Source: Streptomyces sp. BK340
GTDB taxonomy: Bacteria > Actinomycetota > Actinomycetes > Streptomycetales > Streptomycetaceae
Direction: 5' to 3'
Length of the DNA stretch: 64,000 bases
Assembly: GCF_007827595.1 (NCBI RefSeq)
Contig: NZ_VISR01000038.1
Coordinates: 26,870 to 90,869 of the forward strand
Under the pieces are notes generated by a model. The model made no database searches. It was not told the DNA's origin and worked only from the letters and a program-made list of their open reading frames with translations. Position 1 is the stretch's first letter, and every line of letters starts with the position of its first letter. Shown here piece by piece: positions 1 through 8,020 of the stretch. The position numbers and the translations under genes were made by a program.

Positions 1-25
1 TGTCGGCGTAGGGACCTCGATCACC

Positions 26-49
26 GCATGGCCGCATGGCCGCATGGCT
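26..49. repeat. three tandem CGCATGGC units
   Basis: CGCATGGC occurs three times head to tail directly before the TAGATT promoter box of the NUDIX gene. It is a short direct repeat in the promoter region. It could be a binding site or a replication-slippage product. Confidence 0.5.
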
Positions 50-60
50 AGATTGAGGCG

Positions 61-525
61 GTGGAGACGACACACCGGCCCGCAGCGCGGGTCATCTGCC
101 TGGACGCCGCCCACCGCGTACTCCTGCTGGGCTGGCGCGACCCGTTCGACGGCACACTGCTGTGGGAACCGCCCGGCGGGGGCATAGATCCCGGTGAGAC
201 GCCGCTGGAGGCGGCACGGCGCGAACTGGCCGAGGAGACCGGACTGGACCCGGCCGCGGTCACCGACCGGTCCGTGCCCGTCGAACGAGACGTGTGGTGG
301 AACGGCAAGCGCTACACGGGCTCGGAGCAGTTCTTCCTGGCACGGTTCGCCGAGGAACAGCCGACGCTCGTACGGACCGGCCTGCTGCCCGACGAGCAGA
401 TCACCCTCGACACCCATGCCTGGATCGCCTGGCCGGACCTGGCCTCGCTCCCGGACCGCCTCGAACCGCCCCAGCTGCTGACCGTACTGGAAGCACTGGT
501 ACCGGAGGGCCCCTGGCGGACCTGA
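61..525 (+). CDS. NUDIX hydrolase
   Basis: A 154-residue single-domain protein. The Nudix box lies at about residues 40-62: a glycine pair, then GETPLEAARRELAEETGL, matching GX5EX7REUXEEXGU with every acidic metal ligand present. Nudix enzymes hydrolyse nucleoside diphosphates linked to another group, using Mg2+ or Mn2+. The substrate cannot be read from the sequence. The length is normal for a stand-alone cytosolic Nudix protein. The GTG at 61 has no ribosome binding site, but a TAGATT box at 49-54 sits 6 bases before it, so the transcript is probably leaderless. The gene stands alone; the next gene starts about 100 bases downstream. Confidence 0.9.
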   Translation: METTHRPAARVICLDAAHRVLLLGWRDPFDGTLLWEPPGGGIDPGETPLEAARRELAEETGLDPAAVTDRSVPVERDVWWNGKRYTGSEQFFLARFAEEQPTLVRTGLLPDEQITLDTHAWIAWPDLASLPDRLEPPQLLTVLEALVPEGPWRT

Positions 526-625
526 AGCGGCCGGCACGGGACAGCCCGGCAGGCCCTGCGTACGGGGACCGGTGATGAGACGGACCATACGGCGATCACA
601 CGCATGCGTCGGTTAGGGTCGCCGG

Positions 626-1405
626 ATGCTCGATGCCGACCGCTCTGGCACCGCCACGGCCTCTCCCCGGGCCGCCGCCATGGAGCAGGCCGTCCCCACG
701 GCCGTTCCCGTCCCGCCCCTGCCTCGCGTGGGGTTCGCCGCCCGCTGCAGGGGCCTGGTGCTGTCGCCGTACGCGCGGCTGTCCCTGCTGCTCGCCCTGC
801 TCGCGGGCGCCGCGTCCTGCGTGCTCGCGTTCGAGCCGCAGCGGCTGCTCACGCACGGCTGGCCGCCGCAGCTGGGCGGCGCCGCGGCGGCCGTCGTGTT
901 CGCGGTGGCGTACGGGCTGTGCACGGTGGCGTTCGTGCCGCGCCCCCTGCTGAACCTGGGGGCGGGCGCGCTGTTCGGCTCCCAGCTCGGCCTGACGACG
1001 GCGCTGGCCGGCACGGTGCTCGGCGCCGGCGTCGCCTTCGGACTCGGCCGGGTGCTGGGGCAGGACGCGCTGCGGCCGTTGCTGCGCGGCCGCTGGCTGA
1101 AGGCGGCCGACGGGCAGCTCAGCCGGCACGGGTTCCGTTCGATGCTGGCGGCCCGGCTCTTCCCGGGTGTGCCGTTCTGGGCGGCGAACTACTGTGCCGC
1201 CGTCTCCCGGATGGGCTGGCTGCCGTTCCTGCTGGCCACGGCCCTCGGCTCGATCCCGAACACGGCCGCCTACGCGGTCGCCGGCGCCCGCGCCTCGGCG
1301 CCGACCTCGCCCGCCTTCCTGATCGCGATGGCCTCCATCGCCCTGCCGGCGCTCGCGGGCACGGTGGTGGCCTGGCGCAAGCGCCACCACCTGCGCGAGC
1401 AGTGA
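626..1405 (+). CDS. TVP38/TMEM64 (VTT-domain) membrane protein
   Basis: A 259-residue polytopic membrane protein. After a polar N-terminus of about 45 residues come hydrophobic segments at roughly residues 50-70, 80-105, 110-145, 185-215 and 225-250. The FVPRPLLNLGAGALFG stretch followed by a glycine-rich segment and a second RLFPGVPFWAANY stretch fits the VTT (SNARE-associated/DedA-like) fold. Family members act in the cytoplasmic membrane in lipid scrambling or ion homeostasis; the role here is unknown. TAGGGT at 614-619 lies 6 bases before the ATG with no ribosome binding site, suggesting a leaderless transcript. It is convergent with the thiolase gene downstream. Confidence 0.85.
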   Translation: MLDADRSGTATASPRAAAMEQAVPTAVPVPPLPRVGFAARCRGLVLSPYARLSLLLALLAGAASCVLAFEPQRLLTHGWPPQLGGAAAAVVFAVAYGLCTVAFVPRPLLNLGAGALFGSQLGLTTALAGTVLGAGVAFGLGRVLGQDALRPLLRGRWLKAADGQLSRHGFRSMLAARLFPGVPFWAANYCAAVSRMGWLPFLLATALGSIPNTAAYAVAGARASAPTSPAFLIAMASIALPALAGTVVAWRKRHHLREQ

Positions 1406-1431
1406 TCGGCTGTTGACCGGCCGATGATCCT

Positions 1432-2601
1432 TCAGACGCCTTCCAGGATCATCGCGTTGGCGAGCCCGCCGGCCTCGCACATGGTCTGCAGGGCGTAGCG
1501 CGCACCGCGCTCGCGCATGGCGTGGACCAGGGTGGTGGTCAGACGGGTGCCACTGGCGCCCAGCGGGTGGCCGAGGGCGATGGCGCCGCCGTGCACGTTG
1601 ACCTTGGCGAGGTCGGCGCCGGTCTCCTGCTGCCAGGAGAGGACCACGCTGGAGAAGGCCTCGTTGATCTCGAACAGGTCGATGTCGGCCAGGCTCAGCG
1701 AGGCCCGGCGCAGCACCTTCTCCGTCGCCGGGATGACACCGGTGAGCATCAGCAGCGGGTCGGAGCCGGTGACGGCGAAGCTGTGCAGGCGGGCGAGCGG
1801 GCGCAGGCCGAGACGGGCCGCGGTCTCGCTGGAGGTGATCAGCACGGCGGAGGCGCCGTCGTTGACGGGGCTCGCGTTGCCCGCGGTGACGTTCCACTCG
1901 ATCTGCGGGAAACGCTCGGCGAAACCGGGGTCGTAGTAGGCGGGCTTGAGGCCGCCGAGGATCTCCGGGGTGCTGCCGGGCCGTACGCACTCGTCGCGGG
2001 TGACGCCCTCCAGCGGCGCGACCTCGGCGCCGAACAGGCCGGCCTCCCACGCGGCGGCGGCCTTGTGGTGCGAGGAGACCGCGAACTCGTCCATCCGCGC
2101 GCGCGTGAGGGACCACTTGGCGGCGATGAGTTCCGCGCTGATGCCCTGCGGCACCAGGCCCTCCGGATAGCGCTCGGCCACGCCCGGACCGAAGGGGTCC
2201 TTGCCGGCCGGCACGTTGGACCACATCGGCACGCGGCTCATCGACTCGACGCCGCAGGCGACGACGAGGTCGTAGGCGCCCGAGATGACGCCCTGCGCGG
2301 CGAAGTGCACGGCCTGCTGGGAGGAGCCGCACTGCCGGTCCACGGTGGTCGCCGGGACCGCCTCCGGGAATCCGGCGGCGAGGACGGCGTACCGGGTGGT
2401 GTTCATGGCCTGCTCGCCGACCTGGTCGACGGTGCCGCCGATGACGTCGTCGATCAGCGCCGGGTCGACGCCGGAGCGCTCGACCAGGGTGCGCAGGGTG
2501 TGCGCGAGGAGCTGCACGGGGTGGACGTGGGCGAGGGAGCCGTTCGGCTTGCCCTTGCCGATGGGGGTGCGTACGGCTTCGACGATCACTGCGTCTCGCA
2601 T
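1432..2601 (-). CDS. acetyl-CoA C-acyltransferase (thiolase)
   Basis: A 389-residue thiolase-superfamily enzyme, full length. The nucleophile is Cys91 in DRQCGSSQQ. The catalytic His is in GGAIALGHPLGASG and the second Cys in MCEAGGLANA near the C-terminus. The NEAF motif is also present. It should catalyse thiolytic cleavage of 3-ketoacyl-CoA or the reverse condensation. Parts resemble the steroid/lipid-catabolic FadA group more than acetoacetyl-CoA thiolases, but substrate cannot be assigned. It is divergent from an HxlR-type regulator with an inverted repeat between them, which suggests local repression. No other beta-oxidation gene is adjacent. Confidence 0.93.
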   Translation of the reverse strand: MRDAVIVEAVRTPIGKGKPNGSLAHVHPVQLLAHTLRTLVERSGVDPALIDDVIGGTVDQVGEQAMNTTRYAVLAAGFPEAVPATTVDRQCGSSQQAVHFAAQGVISGAYDLVVACGVESMSRVPMWSNVPAGKDPFGPGVAERYPEGLVPQGISAELIAAKWSLTRARMDEFAVSSHHKAAAAWEAGLFGAEVAPLEGVTRDECVRPGSTPEILGGLKPAYYDPGFAERFPQIEWNVTAGNASPVNDGASAVLITSSETAARLGLRPLARLHSFAVTGSDPLLMLTGVIPATEKVLRRASLSLADIDLFEINEAFSSVVLSWQQETGADLAKVNVHGGAIALGHPLGASGTRLTTTLVHAMRERGARYALQTMCEAGGLANAMILEGV

Positions 2602-2658
2602 GGTGCGGGCCTCCTTGGCCGCCTGGCTACCCGTAGGGAGCTACCAGTGAGTAGGAAA

Positions 2659-2688
2659 TCCAAACTCACGATAGCTCGCCGAGTTGGA
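2659..2688. promoter_or_regulatory. candidate operator between thiolase and HxlR regulator
   Basis: TCCAAACTC (2659-2667) and GAGTTGGA (2681-2688) form an imperfect inverted repeat with a 13-base spacer in the divergent intergenic region. It lies 17 bases upstream of the TAGACT box of the HxlR gene. HxlR regulators usually bind such repeats next to their own gene and a divergent enzyme gene. The assignment is inferred from position and symmetry. Confidence 0.5.
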
Positions 2689-2717
2689 AAATCAAACCCT
2701 CATCTAGACTGGCCACC

Positions 2718-3218
2718 ATGGCCGCCACGAAAGACCCGCGCCCCTGCTCCATCGCCGACGCCCTCGCCGTGGTCGGCGAGAAGTACTCCCTGCTCGTCCT
2801 GCGCGAGGTGTGCCTGGGCAACGGCCGCTTCGACCAGCTCGTGCGCAACATCGGCGCCCCGCGCGACATCCTGGCCACCCGGCTGCGCCGGCTCGTGGAC
2901 GCGGGGATCCTCACCAAACGCGCCTACAGCGAGCGCCCGCAGCGCTTCGAGTACCGGCCCACACCGGCCGGGCTGGAGCTGGAGCCGGTCCTGATGACCC
3001 TCAAGGAGTGGGGCGACCGCCACCTGCGCCAGGGAGCCGACCTCCCCATGGTCATCGAGCACAGCTGCGGCAGCGAACTGGTCCCCCAGGTCACCTGCCG
3101 GGCCTGCGGCGAGCCCGTCCACCACGAGGACCTGACGGCCCACCCGCAGGCCCCGGGCTGGACGATCACCGGCCCGGCGGCCGCCCGCCCCGTCGGCCGC
3201 TCCTCGCACCCGACCTGA
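2718..3218 (+). CDS. HxlR-family winged-helix transcriptional regulator
   Basis: A 166-residue protein. The HxlR domain covers residues 10-105: CSIADALAVVGEKYSLLVLRE starts the fold, PRDILATRLRRLVDAG forms the recognition region and RPQRFEYRPTPAG the wing. The N-terminal Cys of this family is present. A C-terminal tail carries CRACGEP, a possible zinc- or redox-sensitive Cys pair. TAGACT at 2705-2710 lies 7 bases before the ATG and no Shine-Dalgarno is seen, so the mRNA is probably leaderless. It is divergent from the thiolase gene and likely controls it and itself through the inverted repeat at 2659-2688. Confidence 0.9.
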   Translation: MAATKDPRPCSIADALAVVGEKYSLLVLREVCLGNGRFDQLVRNIGAPRDILATRLRRLVDAGILTKRAYSERPQRFEYRPTPAGLELEPVLMTLKEWGDRHLRQGADLPMVIEHSCGSELVPQVTCRACGEPVHHEDLTAHPQAPGWTITGPAAARPVGRSSHPT

Positions 3219-3289
3219 TCGGGCACAGGATGTCGGGTCCGGCAGGGCGAGTCCTTCCTAACGTGAGTTCGAAAGGGAAGGAGGCCGGG

Positions 3290-3540
3290 GTGCTGGAGCG
3301 ACTGAACCAGGCCATGGAGCACATCGAGGGCCACCTCGACCGGCGGATCGAGGGGGCCGACCTCGCGCGGATCGCGGTGACTTCGGAGTACCACCTGCGG
3401 CGGCTGTTCTCCGCGCTGGCCGGGATGCCGCTGTCGGAGTACATCCGGCGCAGGCGGCTCACGGTCGCCGGCGCCGAGGTGCTGGCCGGGGACCGGACGC
3501 TGCTGGAGATCGCGGTGCGGTACGGCTACACGTCGGGGGA
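3290..3540 (+). pseudogene. AraC-family regulator, 5' fragment
   Basis: The GTG at 3290 has a strong ribosome binding site, AAGGAGG at 3278-3284. The reading frame encodes the start of an AraC HTH domain: LERLNQAMEHIEGHLD, LARIAVTSEYHLRRLF, MPLSEYIRRRRLTVAGAEVL and VRYGYTSG. It breaks off where the second helix-turn-helix (normally GEAFARAF) should follow. Beyond about 3540 the frame continues only as the antisense of the convergent cupin gene. About 84 residues of a usual 280 or so remain. This is a regulator lost by a deletion or rearrangement whose junction lies near 3530-3545. Confidence 0.75.
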
Positions 3541-4257
3541 CGGCAGCGCCTGCGACCGGTACACGTCCAGCCGTCCGCACATCCCGAACTTCCCCTCCTC
3601 CGAGGGCTGTTCGGCCCGTACGGCGGCTTCGGCGAGGTGGGAGACATCGCCGCGTCCCAGACGGTCCAGGTGGTCCCCGGTGGTCTCCGCGGCCGCGCGT
3701 GCCCCGTGCCGCCACCGCTCGCGCCACTCGGCCAGCCGAGGCCGCACGAGGGCTGCGGCGGCCCGGTGGAAGGCAGCCAGGGACTCGGGTCCGGTGGCCG
3801 CACGCAGGGCGCGGTACCCCTCCAGGGCCAGGTCCCGGCGGGCGCGGGCGAGCCGCTCCCGCTGCTCCTCGGGCGCGTCGGCCGGGATCACGGTCGCGGC
3901 GGCGTACGTGTCCGGGTCGGTCAGGTACCGCGGGGGCAGGGTGAGCACCGCGTCACCGGCCTCCGGCAGGCCGCTGTTCTGCATCAGGACGGTGATGCGC
4001 AGGTCGCCGTCGTTGACCAGCCGGTGGACCGTGCCCGGCGTGAACCAGGCGACCGTGCCCGCCTCCAGGGGCGTGACCCGGTACCCGGACACCGTCAGCG
4101 TCTGGACGGCACCCGTGCCGCCCGTGACCACGTACGCCTCCGAACAGGCCAGGTGCAGATGGGGAGTTCCGCCGTGCAGGCCGTCGGCTGCGGGCCAGTC
4201 GTAGACGCACAGGCGCGACACGGCGACCCCGCCGGGCAGCCCGGCGTACCCGCTCAC
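3526..4257 (-). CDS. cupin-domain protein
   Basis: About 243 residues. The N-terminal half is a cupin: HLHLACSEAYVVTGGTGAV followed by GTVAWFTPGTVHRLVNDGDL supplies the two histidine motifs of the beta-barrel. The C-terminal half is alpha-helical and charged, without a recognised domain. Such proteins bind sugars, sugar acids or small carboxylates, often with a metal. The start overlaps the stop of the upstream PmoA-like gene (GTGA, GTG at 4257; another GTG at 4260), so it is the last gene of a three-gene operon. The stop codon falls inside the AraC remnant, so the last 6-10 residues may come from the rearrangement rather than the original gene. Confidence 0.75.
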   Translation of the reverse strand: MSGYAGLPGGVAVSRLCVYDWPAADGLHGGTPHLHLACSEAYVVTGGTGAVQTLTVSGYRVTPLEAGTVAWFTPGTVHRLVNDGDLRITVLMQNSGLPEAGDAVLTLPPRYLTDPDTYAAATVIPADAPEEQRERLARARRDLALEGYRALRAATGPESLAAFHRAAAALVRPRLAEWRERWRHGARAAAETTGDHLDRLGRGDVSHLAEAAVRAEQPSEEGKFGMCGRLDVYRSQALPSPDV

Positions 4258-5183
4258 CACGGGTGCGCCTCCAGGTACGCGGTGATCTCCTCCCGCCCCC
4301 AGGCACCGTCCGCGACGACGACGCGGTAGCGGCGGGTGAGGGTGTCGGCGGGGGCCAGTTCGAACTCCTCGTGGAAGGCCCAGGACGGGGCGATGGCCGC
4401 GAAGGGTTCGTTGCGGACGAACCAGTGGGCGGGGTGGGTTCCCCCGGCACCCGAGTGATCGTTCTCCGGGGCGTGCGCGAAGACGACGGTGGCGCGCCCG
4501 TCGGTGCCGTCGTGCTCGCCGGACAGGGCCAGCCAGGGGCCCTGCGTACCCATCAGCTCCGGGCCCTCCCCGCCGGGGCCGACGATCCGGCCGCCGCGGA
4601 AGGCACGCGGGCCGCGCCAGAACAGGCCGGTGTAGCCGGCCATCTCACGCCCGGCCGTGGTCGGACTGCCGAAGCGGAGGGGCTCGTCGCGGCGGTTGGT
4701 CACCGCGGACGACCAGGTCAGCGCCCAGGTGCCACAGGCCGGGGCGACGTCGTGCACCTCGACGCGGCGGACCTCCTCGGCCCACAGCTCGCCGCCGTGC
4801 GGGTGCCAGGTCAGCCGCTCGGCGATGACGGCCCGGTCCTCGTCCGCGGCGATCTCGTCGAAACCGACGTGCGCCATCGAGCCGACCCGCTCGGGGAGTT
4901 CGAGATAGCCCTCGCCATGGACGTACGTGTTGCCGCCCCACAGGTTGGCCCCGGACAGATGCGAGGCGGTCAGCGACAGGCCCTTGTGCCAGCGGTGGTC
5001 GTTGGGCCGGTAGTCGGTGACGACGTCGCCCGCCAGGGTGCGCACCGGGTGGAGGTACGGCTTCGGCGCCTCCCAGGCAGCCTCCCGGCGGTAGACGTAG
5101 GCGAACAGCTCGACGCCGGTGAGCGGTTCCGTCAGGGTGATCCGGTCGCCGTGGGCGTGCACGAGGCGCAGGCCGCCGCTCAT
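4254..5183 (-). CDS. PmoA-like (DUF6807) protein
   Basis: A 309-residue protein. It has the pattern of the DUF6807 family: PYLHPVRTLAGDVVTDYRPN, DHRWHKGLSLT, a tryptophan-rich middle, and TAGREMAGYTGLFWRGPR. No signal peptide is seen. These proteins usually sit next to Gfo/Idh/MocA oxidoreductases in sugar-catabolic operons; the activity is not established. The ATG overlaps the stop of the upstream oxidoreductase by 4 bases (ATGA at 5180-5183) and its own stop overlaps the cupin start. The three genes are therefore translationally coupled, and a shared carbohydrate substrate is the simplest inference. Confidence 0.8.
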   Translation of the reverse strand: MSGGLRLVHAHGDRITLTEPLTGVELFAYVYRREAAWEAPKPYLHPVRTLAGDVVTDYRPNDHRWHKGLSLTASHLSGANLWGGNTYVHGEGYLELPERVGSMAHVGFDEIAADEDRAVIAERLTWHPHGGELWAEEVRRVEVHDVAPACGTWALTWSSAVTNRRDEPLRFGSPTTAGREMAGYTGLFWRGPRAFRGGRIVGPGGEGPELMGTQGPWLALSGEHDGTDGRATVVFAHAPENDHSGAGGTHPAHWFVRNEPFAAIAPSWAFHEEFELAPADTLTRRYRVVVADGAWGREEITAYLEAHPW

Positions 5184-6343
5184 GCCGGGACCTCCTCGGC
5201 CTCCTCGGGCGCCCAGCCGGGCGCGTCGCCGTGCAGGGCCGTGTAGTACGGGTCGCCGGGGCCGATCTCGCCGCGGCGTACGGTCGTGTCGGTGAACGCC
5301 GACTTGTACAGGGCGGTGATCAGCTCCAGGCTGGTGCGCCCGTCCGGCCCGCTGCTGCGGGGCCGCTCCCCCGCGCGCATGCTCGCGACCAGCTCCCGCA
5401 GCTGCGCGAGGTGCGAACTGGGCACGTCGGGCCCGAAGTCGCGCCAGGCGGCGACCTGTTCGGACGGCACGTCGGGAGCCGGGGTGATCCGCCAGTCGGC
5501 GTTGGCGTGCCCGTAGAGGTGGGTCAGTTCGACGGTGGCACGTTCGCAGTCGACGCGGACACGGCTGACCTCGTCGGGGCTGAGCACACTGTTGACGACG
5601 GTCGCCAGCGCACCGTTCTCGAAGCGGACGAGTGCGGTGGAGACGTCCTCGGTCTCCACGTCGTGCACCAGCCGGCCGGCCATGGCCCGCACCTCGCTCC
5701 ACGGCCCGAGCAGGTCGAGCAGCAGATCCATCTGGTGGATGCCGTGCCCCATGGCCGGGCCGCCGCCCTCGGTCTGCCAGCGACCCCGCCAGGGCACGGC
5801 GTAGTAGGCGGTGTCCCGGTACCAGGTGGTCTGGCAGTGGGCCACCAGCGGGCGCCCCATCGTCCGTTCGGCGAGGAGCCGGCGCACATGCCGGGATCCG
5901 GAGCCGAAGCGGTGCTGGAACACGATCGACGCGTACGGCCCGCCGTCGGTGCCCTCCTCCGCCTCGATCGCGTCGAAGTCGGCGAGCGAGGGCACCGGGG
6001 GCTTCTCGCACCACACCCAGGCTCCGGCGCGCAGCGCGGACACCGTCTGTGCACGGTGCAGCGTGGGCGGGGTGCCGATGGTGACCAGGTCCGGCCGCTG
6101 CTCGGCGAGCATCAGGTCGACGTCGGTGTAGGCGTGCGGGATTCCGGCCTCGGCGCAGAACGCCTCGACGGCGTCCTTGTCGATGTCGACGGCGGCCACG
6201 ACCTCCGTCTCGCCCTCCTCGGCGAGCCGGGTGAGCGCGGGCAGATGCGATCCGCGCCCGATGGCGCCGGCGCCGATGACGGCGGCCCGGATGCGCCGGC
6301 CGGAGAAGGGGGATGTCGAGCGAGGCATGGGCGGGTTCAGCAC
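5180..6343 (-). CDS. Gfo/Idh/MocA-family oxidoreductase
   Basis: A 387-residue NAD(P)-dependent dehydrogenase. The Rossmann nucleotide-binding motif AAVIGAGAIGRGSHLPAL is at about residues 20-37. The family EKP motif appears as CEKPP and the catalytic region includes GGGPAMGHGIHQMDLLLDL. It should oxidise or reduce a hydroxyl on a sugar, inositol or related polyol. It is the first gene of an operon with a PmoA-like protein and a cupin. A second ATG lies five codons in. A palindromic LacI-type operator lies about 40 bases upstream, so it is probably induced by its substrate. Confidence 0.9.
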   Translation of the reverse strand: MLNPPMPRSTSPFSGRRIRAAVIGAGAIGRGSHLPALTRLAEEGETEVVAAVDIDKDAVEAFCAEAGIPHAYTDVDLMLAEQRPDLVTIGTPPTLHRAQTVSALRAGAWVWCEKPPVPSLADFDAIEAEEGTDGGPYASIVFQHRFGSGSRHVRRLLAERTMGRPLVAHCQTTWYRDTAYYAVPWRGRWQTEGGGPAMGHGIHQMDLLLDLLGPWSEVRAMAGRLVHDVETEDVSTALVRFENGALATVVNSVLSPDEVSRVRVDCERATVELTHLYGHANADWRITPAPDVPSEQVAAWRDFGPDVPSSHLAQLRELVASMRAGERPRSSGPDGRTSLELITALYKSAFTDTTVRRGEIGPGDPYYTALHGDAPGWAPEEAEEVPA

Positions 6344-6382
6344 TCCTCCGGGGACGGCGGCGGGCGCGGTGCGGCGGGTGCG

Positions 6383-6394
6383 GCAAGCGCTTTC
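6383..6394. promoter_or_regulatory. LacI-family-type operator
   Basis: GCAAGCGCTTTC contains the perfect 8-base palindrome AAGCGCTT. It lies 40 bases upstream of the oxidoreductase-PmoA-cupin operon on the minus strand. GAAAGCGCTTTC-like sequences are classic LacI/GalR-family operators in Streptomyces carbohydrate operons. No LacI gene is in the neighbourhood, so the repressor would be encoded elsewhere. Confidence 0.6.
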
Positions 6395-6584
6395 TCCTGC
6401 GCTGCAACGTAAGCGGAGGCGCCGGGGCCGGTCAACACCCGGTGCCGCCCTTGGACCTTCGTGTCCCTCCGCTCACCGCGGGCCGGCGCCGAACCCCTGT
6501 TCCCGGGCGGGCCGGGAAGCCCGATACGCTGCACTCGTCACATGATCACCACGTATCCCATCAGTGCTTGGACGTCGCACCTTC

Positions 6585-7460
6585 ATGTCTTGGTTTGAAT
6601 CCCTCGTCCTCGGACTCGTCCAGGGGCTGACCGAGTTCCTGCCCGTCTCCTCCAGCGCGCATCTGCGGCTGACCGCGGCCTTCTCGGGCTGGAAGGACCC
6701 CGGGGCGGCCTTCACCGCGATCACCCAGATCGGTACGGAGGCGGCGGTACTGATCTACTTCCGCAAGGACATCGGGCGGATCATCTCGGCCTGGTTCCGT
6801 TCGCTGTTCGACAAGGCGATGCGGCACAACCACGACGCCCAGATGGGCTGGCTGGTGATCGTCGGCTCGATCCCGATCGGTGTGCTCGGTGTGACGCTCA
6901 AGGACCAGATCGAGGGCCCGTTCCGCGATCTGCGGATCACCGCGACGATGCTCGTCGTCGTCGGTGTGGTGATCGGCATCGCCGACCGCCTGGCGGCCCG
7001 TGACGAGACCGGGGGGCGGCACCGCGCGCCCAAGCAGCGCAAGACGCTGGAGAACCTCGGCGTCAGGGACGGCCTGATCTTCGGTCTCTGCCAGGCATGT
7101 GCCCTCATCCCCGGTGTCTCCCGCTCCGGAGCGACCATCAGCGGCGGCCTGTTCATGGGCTACCGGCGCGAGGCGGCCGCCCGTTACTCCTTCCTGCTGG
7201 CCATCCCGGCGGTGCTGGCGTCCGGGCTGTTCGAGGTGAAGGACTCGGTGGGCAGCGGCGATGTCGACTGGGGCCCGACCCTGTTCGCGACGGTGATCGC
7301 GTTCGCGTCGGGTTACGCGGTGATCGCCTGGTTCATGAAGTGGATCTCCAACAAGAGCTTCATGCCCTTCGTCTGGTACCGCATCGCCCTCGGCATCGTC
7401 ATCATCGCGCTGGTGACCGCGGGCGTCCTGAGCCCCCACGCGGCGGAATCGGCGAGCTGA
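6585..7460 (+). CDS. uppP: undecaprenyl-diphosphatase
   Basis: A 291-residue membrane protein of the BacA/UppP family. It recycles undecaprenyl pyrophosphate to the monophosphate carrier used for peptidoglycan and other wall polymers, acting at the outer face of the cytoplasmic membrane. The first conserved motif, GLVQGLTEFLPVSSSAH, is at residues 10-26. The second, PGVSRSGATI, lies in the middle. Hydrophobic helices fill the rest. I chose the ATG at 6585 because the family begins just before WFESLVLGLVQG; a GTG at 6564 would add seven unsupported residues. TACGCT at 6525-6530 is a likely -10 box. Confidence 0.95.
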   Translation: MSWFESLVLGLVQGLTEFLPVSSSAHLRLTAAFSGWKDPGAAFTAITQIGTEAAVLIYFRKDIGRIISAWFRSLFDKAMRHNHDAQMGWLVIVGSIPIGVLGVTLKDQIEGPFRDLRITATMLVVVGVVIGIADRLAARDETGGRHRAPKQRKTLENLGVRDGLIFGLCQACALIPGVSRSGATISGGLFMGYRREAAARYSFLLAIPAVLASGLFEVKDSVGSGDVDWGPTLFATVIAFASGYAVIAWFMKWISNKSFMPFVWYRIALGIVIIALVTAGVLSPHAAESAS

Positions 7461-7805
7461 GGGGCCTGACGGTCCACCCCGGCTCCGGTGCGTCCACCGC
7501 CGTTTCGGACATCTCCCACGCCCTGGACGGGACGGGCCTGAACGAGCCCCCTCCAACCTGCCCTCCCGCTTCCCCGAAGCGGCCATGGCCTGCGGATCCA
7601 GTGGCCGCGAGGGGGACGAACGAGCTTGTCCGGAGGGGAAGTTCACCGCCACCCGCGACTTCTTCCGCTCGGCGGCCCGTCGGGGCATATGCCTTCTGGG
7701 CTGGCGCGACCGCGAACGCGGGCGTGCCGGCCGGTGACCAAGCCCATACGTTCTGAGTAGCGACGCGGTAGCGCAGTGTCAGTGCTTGCCCCTACGCTTG
7801 TCCGC
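7461..7805. other. intergenic stretch of 345 bases
   Basis: No gene can be supported here. A plus-frame stretch around 7620-7730 looks coding-like in composition but has no start context and no recognised family, so it may be a decayed gene. The only clear signal is TACGCT at 7793-7798, which serves the small gene at 7806. Confidence 0.4.
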
Positions 7806-7985
7806 ATGTCCCCCGATTCACTGACCCCTGGTTCCGTGCGGTCTGCTGCCGAGGTGAACGAGCAGATCCGGGCGCTGTGGCTGCGTGCGGGCGGCACCCT
7901 GTCGGCCCAGGAGCGCGCGGAGTACGAGCTGTTGGTGGTCGAGTGGGCGGCGGCCATCCGCGGAGAGATCATCGAGGCGGCCTGA
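7806..7985 (+). CDS. small conserved protein of unknown function
   Basis: 59 residues. The sequence is mostly helical and acidic, with the core EVNEQIRALWLRAGGTLSAQ and EYELLVVEWAAAIRGE. I recognise it only as the kind of small cytosolic protein kept in Streptomyces. The ATG at 7806 is favoured over a GTG at 7776: TACGCT lies 7 bases before it, giving a likely leaderless transcript. It has no membrane segment, Cys pair or DNA-binding motif. It is followed by a convergent DUF4291 gene. Confidence 0.65.
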   Translation: MSPDSLTPGSVRSAAEVNEQIRALWLRAGGTLSAQERAEYELLVVEWAAAIRGEIIEAA

Positions 7986-8020
7986 GACCGGAGTCCGGAG
8001 CCGGTGCCCGGCCCGCGACG

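Noticed and set aside
596..2332. A 578-codon open frame on the minus strand
   Set aside because: It overlaps the VTT protein antisense and the thiolase out of frame; composition is Arg-rich shadow.
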